A stretch of DNA of 16,752 bases from Promethearchaeota archaeon (lineage in GTDB: Archaea > Asgardarchaeota > Lokiarchaeia > Sigynarchaeales > SOKP01): contig JAUXAJ010000085.1 in NCBI GenBank assembly GCA_030620005.1, positions 1 to 16,752 on the forward strand. Direction: 5' to 3'. A program made the position numbers and the translations under genes. Positions within the stretch are counted from its first letter, which is position 1, and the number at the start of each line of letters is the position of its first letter. Under the pieces are notes generated by a model. The model was not told the DNA's origin, did not search any database, and saw nothing but the letters and a program-made list of their open reading frames with translations. Shown piece after piece: positions 13,731 through 16,752 of the stretch.

Positions 13731-14420
13731 CTAAGGCATTTTTCCACATATTGGACAAACAGACCACATTCTCTTTATTTTAGATTTGCAGTGATGGCAT
13801 ACTTTTAAATCAGGATCAATCTGAGTTTGAGGTTTTCCAAAGATGGTTGGACTTTGTTTATTTTGAGTTTGCTTCACAGGGGTGCCAAGGAATTCTTTTG
13901 GTGGAGTGGACGAGCGTTGTATATTTTCTTGTATTGCTCTTGCTTCACGTTGAGGAAGCTCTTCCTCCTTTAAACCTTCGCTAGGGCCTCCTACTTTATA
14001 ATAAAAATATTTGTTATCGTTATTTTCAATAACAGTTTCTCCATCAGCTAAACTTACTTCAATGTAGTAAATAATGACAGTACCTATTGGAACTTCGGCT
14101 ATTTCAGCTAAGAAATAATCGGTTTTAAAATTCATTGGCATTTGGTACCACGATTTTCCCTGGTTAGCACTAAAGACCAATTGAACTTTATTAATTGCTT
14201 GATTAAAATTATCTTCTGTCATTTTCACCACGATTTTGATGTTTTTATTAAATTCCTCCAACGCTTGCTTGTTTTTTCCCGTTTCTACAGCGTCCCAAGC
14301 AGTTCCACATCGAGGACACGCGACAAACCAGTTGGGATACTCGGAACCGCATTTCGTGCAGTTTTTAGTGAAATATCGCGTCGTTTTTATTCCTAAATTA
14401 ATTTTTTTTTCTTTTCCCAT
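13731..14420 (-). CDS. Protein with two zinc ribbons around a beta-sandwich-like core
   Basis: This 229-aa protein has an N-terminal zinc ribbon (Cys21, Cys24, Cys35, Cys38; CTKCG...CPRCG). The middle region (60-145) is strand-rich: IKIVVKM, KVQLVFSANQGKSWYQMPM, YFLAEIAEVPIGTVIIYYIEV, NKYFYYKVGG. This pattern is seen in Ig-like/E-set or carbohydrate-binding modules, with the 'surplus strand then Gly-Lys-Ser-Trp' turn typical of such folds. A charged linker (146-205) leads to a second zinc ribbon (Cys208, Cys211, Cys222, Cys225). The two ribbons may bind nucleic acid or protein. Function is unknown. It ends 49 bp from the convergent Rab-like GTPase, which also ends in a zinc ribbon, so a shared process is possible. 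ATG start, TAG stop. Confidence 0.75.
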   Translation of the reverse strand: MGKEKKINLGIKTTRYFTKNCTKCGSEYPNWFVACPRCGTAWDAVETGKNKQALEEFNKNIKIVVKMTEDNFNQAINKVQLVFSANQGKSWYQMPMNFKTDYFLAEIAEVPIGTVIIYYIEVSLADGETVIENNDNKYFYYKVGGPSEGLKEEELPQREARAIQENIQRSSTPPKEFLGTPVKQTQNKQSPTIFGKPQTQIDPDLKVCHHCKSKIKRMWSVCPICGKMP

Positions 14421-14560
14421 GGTGATTGGCTTTACATTCTATTGATCTCAAATAATAATTTTTAAACGCTAATTATTAGTTAGACTTAAAATTTATAATT
14501 TTTTCGGGTTTTCTTGTATGAATAAAAAGATTAATAAAATTGTTATACTTTCCTTTGGTA

Positions 14561-15181
14561 ATGTTAAGGAACAAAAAAGGGAATGAACTCATTAACTCAA
14601 AGGATTTAGAATCTCTCTTAACCGCTATTGATGATTTAATCGATATTAAGATGATGATTAGACAAATTACTCCAAGTTACAAGTTTGACGATGTCTTAAA
14701 CGATAAATTTTTACACTTATTAAGATCTTTACATACAAAACTTCACCCGATTTTTTTAAAATTTTTAACGCAAGAGGATGCTTTAACTTCTAAAGATTTA
14801 GTAAAAGAAAAAGTACTTAGAATGATTAATGCTGGAAACTTTGCCTTAATTTCAGCAGAGCGTTCTAAAAAAAAGTTAAAAAGTATAGGAGTTAATCCTC
14901 GCCAAATAATCGTTATGGGAGGACCTATTTCTGCGGAAGATTACAAGCTAATAAATCCAAACCTTCCGGATAAAGCTCTTGAAGGCATAAGAAAAAAATG
15001 CGAACATCTAATTTATCAAATAAAAAGCGAGAATTGGGAGAAAAAGGATTTATATTTCATCTACGATACAGATAATCCTACAGATAAATTAATATTGAAA
15101 AAATTAGATGACATTTCGAGACTAATTGGTAAAAAATTAAAAACTATGGAGTTAAAATCTTGGAAAGACTTAGGTTCTTAA
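14561..15181 (+). CDS. Uncharacterised archaeal protein (possibly DUF2100)
   Basis: This is a 206-aa soluble protein from ATG 14561; the frame also opens at TTG 14540, adding seven residues. The start is alpha-helical (SKDLESLLTAIDDLIDIKMMIRQI). Then come a conserved-looking IGVNPRQIIVMGGPISAEDYKLINPNLPDKALEGIRKKCEHL, and a C-terminal part YFIYDTDNPTDKLILKKLDDISRLIGKKL. From memory this pattern matches the archaeal family DUF2100, mostly seen in methanogens, but I cannot confirm it. There is no membrane segment and no catalytic motif I can name. It is divergent from the double zinc-ribbon gene and convergent with the decarboxylase gene, with 5 bp between stops. Confidence 0.72.
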   Translation: MLRNKKGNELINSKDLESLLTAIDDLIDIKMMIRQITPSYKFDDVLNDKFLHLLRSLHTKLHPIFLKFLTQEDALTSKDLVKEKVLRMINAGNFALISAERSKKKLKSIGVNPRQIIVMGGPISAEDYKLINPNLPDKALEGIRKKCEHLIYQIKSENWEKKDLYFIYDTDNPTDKLILKKLDDISRLIGKKLKTMELKSWKDLGS

Positions 15182-15186
15182 CTACT

Positions 15187-16371
15187 TTATAATTTAGTTG
15201 TTTTTAATTTCTTCAAGATATCTTCTAAATCATCCATAAACTTTGTCAAATGATCGCGTTTCACATGTGGCATGATAACAATTCTTATTAGATTAAAATC
15301 TTCGAACTTTCCTGTCATCCAATTCTTTTTTCGAAGTTCCTTGTCGATTTTAAAAATGTTTTCTTCACCCTCAGTAGTTATTCCTACGACGTTCATAACC
15401 GGATGGGCTGCCAATTTAACGCCGTTGATTTCACTCACTCGTTTAACAACAAATTCTGTATTTTCCATACAAGTCTTTATGATGTTTTTAAAACCGTTAA
15501 ACCCTAAATATTTTAATAGCGCCCAAAATGCTATTATAGGGGCCCCAGGTCTTGTTCCAACGATATTAAGGTGTTTAAAAGCACCTCCCGCTAAATATGG
15601 GATCTCATATCCAGCTTCTTGTAAAATTGATCGTTCTTTTAGGAAAATTCCTCCAGAGGGTATGATACCCATTCCCATTTTATGAGGATCTGCCGTTATT
15701 GAGCAAACACTATTGTTCGAAAAATCCCATGGAGGGATATTATGCTTTAATTGTTTTAAAAACGGTAATACAAAACCGCCAAAAGCGGCGTCAACGTGAA
15801 AAAAGATCTCTTTACCTTCAATAATTTTTCCAATCTCACGAATAGGATCGATTAATCCCAGCGATGTAGTTCCTGCAATTCCAACGACGCCACAGGTATT
15901 TTTATTAATTAAAGAGTCAAAATGGTTTAGATCTAGTTCAAAATCATCATTTAGATTTGCTTTTCGGACTTTAATTCCTAATAAATCTCCACCTTTGTCA
16001 AAAGAAATGTGTGCGGAAGCAGGAACAACAATTTCTGGATTTTTTATTTCTGACCTTAATTTTTTTGCAATCCTCATTGCAATTATGTTGGCTTCAGACC
16101 CTCCTGTCGTAAATGACCCTAAAATATTTTTACCTCCAAATAATTCACCGATTTCTTCGACTAACTCTTTTTCTAAATTTGCTGAACCCTCAAATAAGCC
16201 CGGATCACCTAAATTTTTATTAATATATTTCATATAAACATCCTTACCGAAATTGATAGGTTCAGAGCACATTGATCCCAAAATGAATCCTGAATCGTAT
16301 GTTAAGTCCCGAGATAATTTCTCTTCTAATATCTTTAAAATCTCTTGTTTTTTTAATCCTTCCTTCAACAT
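15187..16371 (-). CDS. mfnA: PLP-dependent group II decarboxylase, MfnA type
   Basis: This 394-aa protein matches archaeal MfnA/glutamate-decarboxylase-like enzymes. Motifs: SMCSEP near the start, LFEGSANLEKELVEEI, FTTGGSEANI (87-96), His121 in SAHISFDKG, HVDAAFGGFVLPF with Asp194, and the PLP lysine Lys231 in ADPHKMGMG. MfnA decarboxylates tyrosine to tyramine for methanofuran in methanogens and aspartate to beta-alanine for coenzyme A in other archaea. With no sign of methanogenesis here, aspartate 1-decarboxylase is the likelier role (inference). ATG start. Length is normal for the family. The stop lies 5 bp from that of the opposing gene. Confidence 0.88.
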   Translation of the reverse strand: MLKEGLKKQEILKILEEKLSRDLTYDSGFILGSMCSEPINFGKDVYMKYINKNLGDPGLFEGSANLEKELVEEIGELFGGKNILGSFTTGGSEANIIAMRIAKKLRSEIKNPEIVVPASAHISFDKGGDLLGIKVRKANLNDDFELDLNHFDSLINKNTCGVVGIAGTTSLGLIDPIREIGKIIEGKEIFFHVDAAFGGFVLPFLKQLKHNIPPWDFSNNSVCSITADPHKMGMGIIPSGGIFLKERSILQEAGYEIPYLAGGAFKHLNIVGTRPGAPIIAFWALLKYLGFNGFKNIIKTCMENTEFVVKRVSEINGVKLAAHPVMNVVGITTEGEENIFKIDKELRKKNWMTGKFEDFNLIRIVIMPHVKRDHLTKFMDDLEDILKKLKTTKL

Positions 16372-16511
16372 TACTCTGAAATAAAGTCTTGAATTCTAAT
16401 TATTTTTTACTATTTTTTCAAGAAATGGATTTTTTAATCACGTTAAATTTTAAAAGCTCTAATCAAAAACCAATTCATTTGCCTGAAAGAGTTTTTTATA
16501 AAATTTAAGGC

Positions 16512-16548
16512 AAAAAAACCCACGAATCGATGTTTTTCCGTCCGTGGG
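16512..16548 (-). terminator. Hairpin plus T7 terminator of the structured RNA
   Basis: On the minus strand CCCACG (16548-16543) pairs with CGTGGG (16524-16519) and is followed at once by seven T (16518-16512). This is the layout of an intrinsic terminator and marks the probable 3' end of a minus-strand RNA. Confidence 0.55.
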
Positions 16549-16752
16549 AGGATTTCCTACCTTACTATAAAGTAAGGCTTGCGTGCTAATATAAAACCCG
16601 CCTCCCGAAGGAGTAGTCCACATCGGCAATGTTACTATGGGTTTCCAGAAGGTTCCCCTTCGGTTGTCAGAAGCACTGGTCCTAACCCTGCAGGACTATT
16701 TAACCCCTGGCCGTAGTGTTTGGGGCTTGTGGAGCATTTCGATGTATCTAAG
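16519..16752 (-). ncRNA. Unidentified structured RNA, 5' end beyond window
   Basis: About 230 bp has clearly higher GC than the flanks, no open frame, and many helices. On the minus strand these include CTCC-TTCG-GGAG (16613-16602), a classic UUCG tetraloop; GAAGG-GGAA-CCTTC (about 16662-16649), a GNRA loop; GTCCT/AGGAC (about 16696-16679); CCTTACT/AGTAAGG (16577-16560); and a long-range TCCACA/TGTGGA pair (16734-16729 with 16622-16617). UUCG and GNRA loops appear only when read on minus, and the end has a hairpin with T7, so minus is the preferred strand. I looked for the signal-recognition-particle RNA helix 8 motif, RNase P CR-I and CR-V, and 16S/23S 3'-end landmarks, and saw none. It may be a divergent RNase P RNA, another housekeeping RNA or something new. 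Confidence 0.6.

Noticed and set aside
14453..14478. Inverted repeat TAATAAT/ATTATTA between divergent genes as an operator
   Set aside because: It is pure A/T and short, so chance is likely. No regulator is linked to it.
16495..16503. TATA-like TTTATAAAA as promoter of a plus-strand RNA at 16519
   Set aside because: The spacing is only roughly right, and the tetraloops and terminator favour the minus strand. Such strings are common in this AT-rich DNA.
16519..16752. SRP RNA, RNase P RNA or rRNA fragment
   Set aside because: I could not find the helix 8 AGCAG/GGAA motif, GGAAAGTCC or ACAGAA boxes, or the conserved 3'-end rRNA landmarks that should fall in this span.
1..16752. CRISPR array, integrase or insertion-sequence transposase
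   Set aside because: No regularly spaced repeats and no transposase, integrase or Cas-like proteins are present.

Overview
This is AT-rich archaeal chromosomal DNA, most likely from an Asgard archaeon (Promethearchaeota) close to Lokiarchaeia. That placement is inferred from protein content. The window holds a Rab/Ras-superfamily GTPase with a long disordered tail and a zinc ribbon, an Arf/Rag-like GTPase with a roadblock/longin-like C-terminal region, an HPS-RraA gene, an MfnA-type decarboxylase, and tRNA genes with bulge-helix-bulge (BHB) introns. Start codons are varied (ATG, GTG, TTG and probably ATT).

Layout. Positions 1-364 hold two intron-containing tRNA genes: the 3' part of tRNA-Ser(UGA) on + and tRNA-Lys(CUU) on -. 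Positions 471-703 form a 233-bp foldback element whose arms are about 85 bp each. Positions 889-3136 hold two tandem paralogues joining a ribbon-helix-helix (RHH) DNA-binding segment, a HisKA-like helical pair without an ATPase, and an intact receiver domain; a clustered inverted repeat lies upstream of the first. A small CxxC protein follows. Positions 3582-5125 (-) encode a PdxA-family dehydrogenase and a YfcE-type phosphoesterase as a likely operon. Positions 5402-5655 hold a decayed membrane-protein gene. Then come a small hypothetical gene, a Gfo/Idh/MocA oxidoreductase with an apparent ATT start, a branched-chain aminotransferase and the Arf/Rag-like GTPase.

The tRNA-Cys(GCA) gene at 10129-10299 is broken by three separate introns of 31, 35 and 31 nt, and removing them leaves a normal 74-nt tRNA. 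Positions 10363-11703 (-) hold an HPS-RraA fusion split by an in-frame TAG. Next are the Rab-like GTPase and, converging on it, a protein with two zinc ribbons around a beta-sandwich-like core. The right end carries an archaeal protein of unknown function, an MfnA-type decarboxylase, and a structured RNA that runs off the window edge, probably on the - strand.

How the genes fit together. The metabolic genes (PdxA-like, Gfo/Idh, IlvE, HPS-RraA, MfnA) do not form one clear pathway. The less ordinary content is the regulatory and signalling set (RHH-HisKA-REC pair, two GTPases, zinc-ribbon proteins) and the tRNA splicing: every tRNA gene in the window is interrupted, each at different sites.
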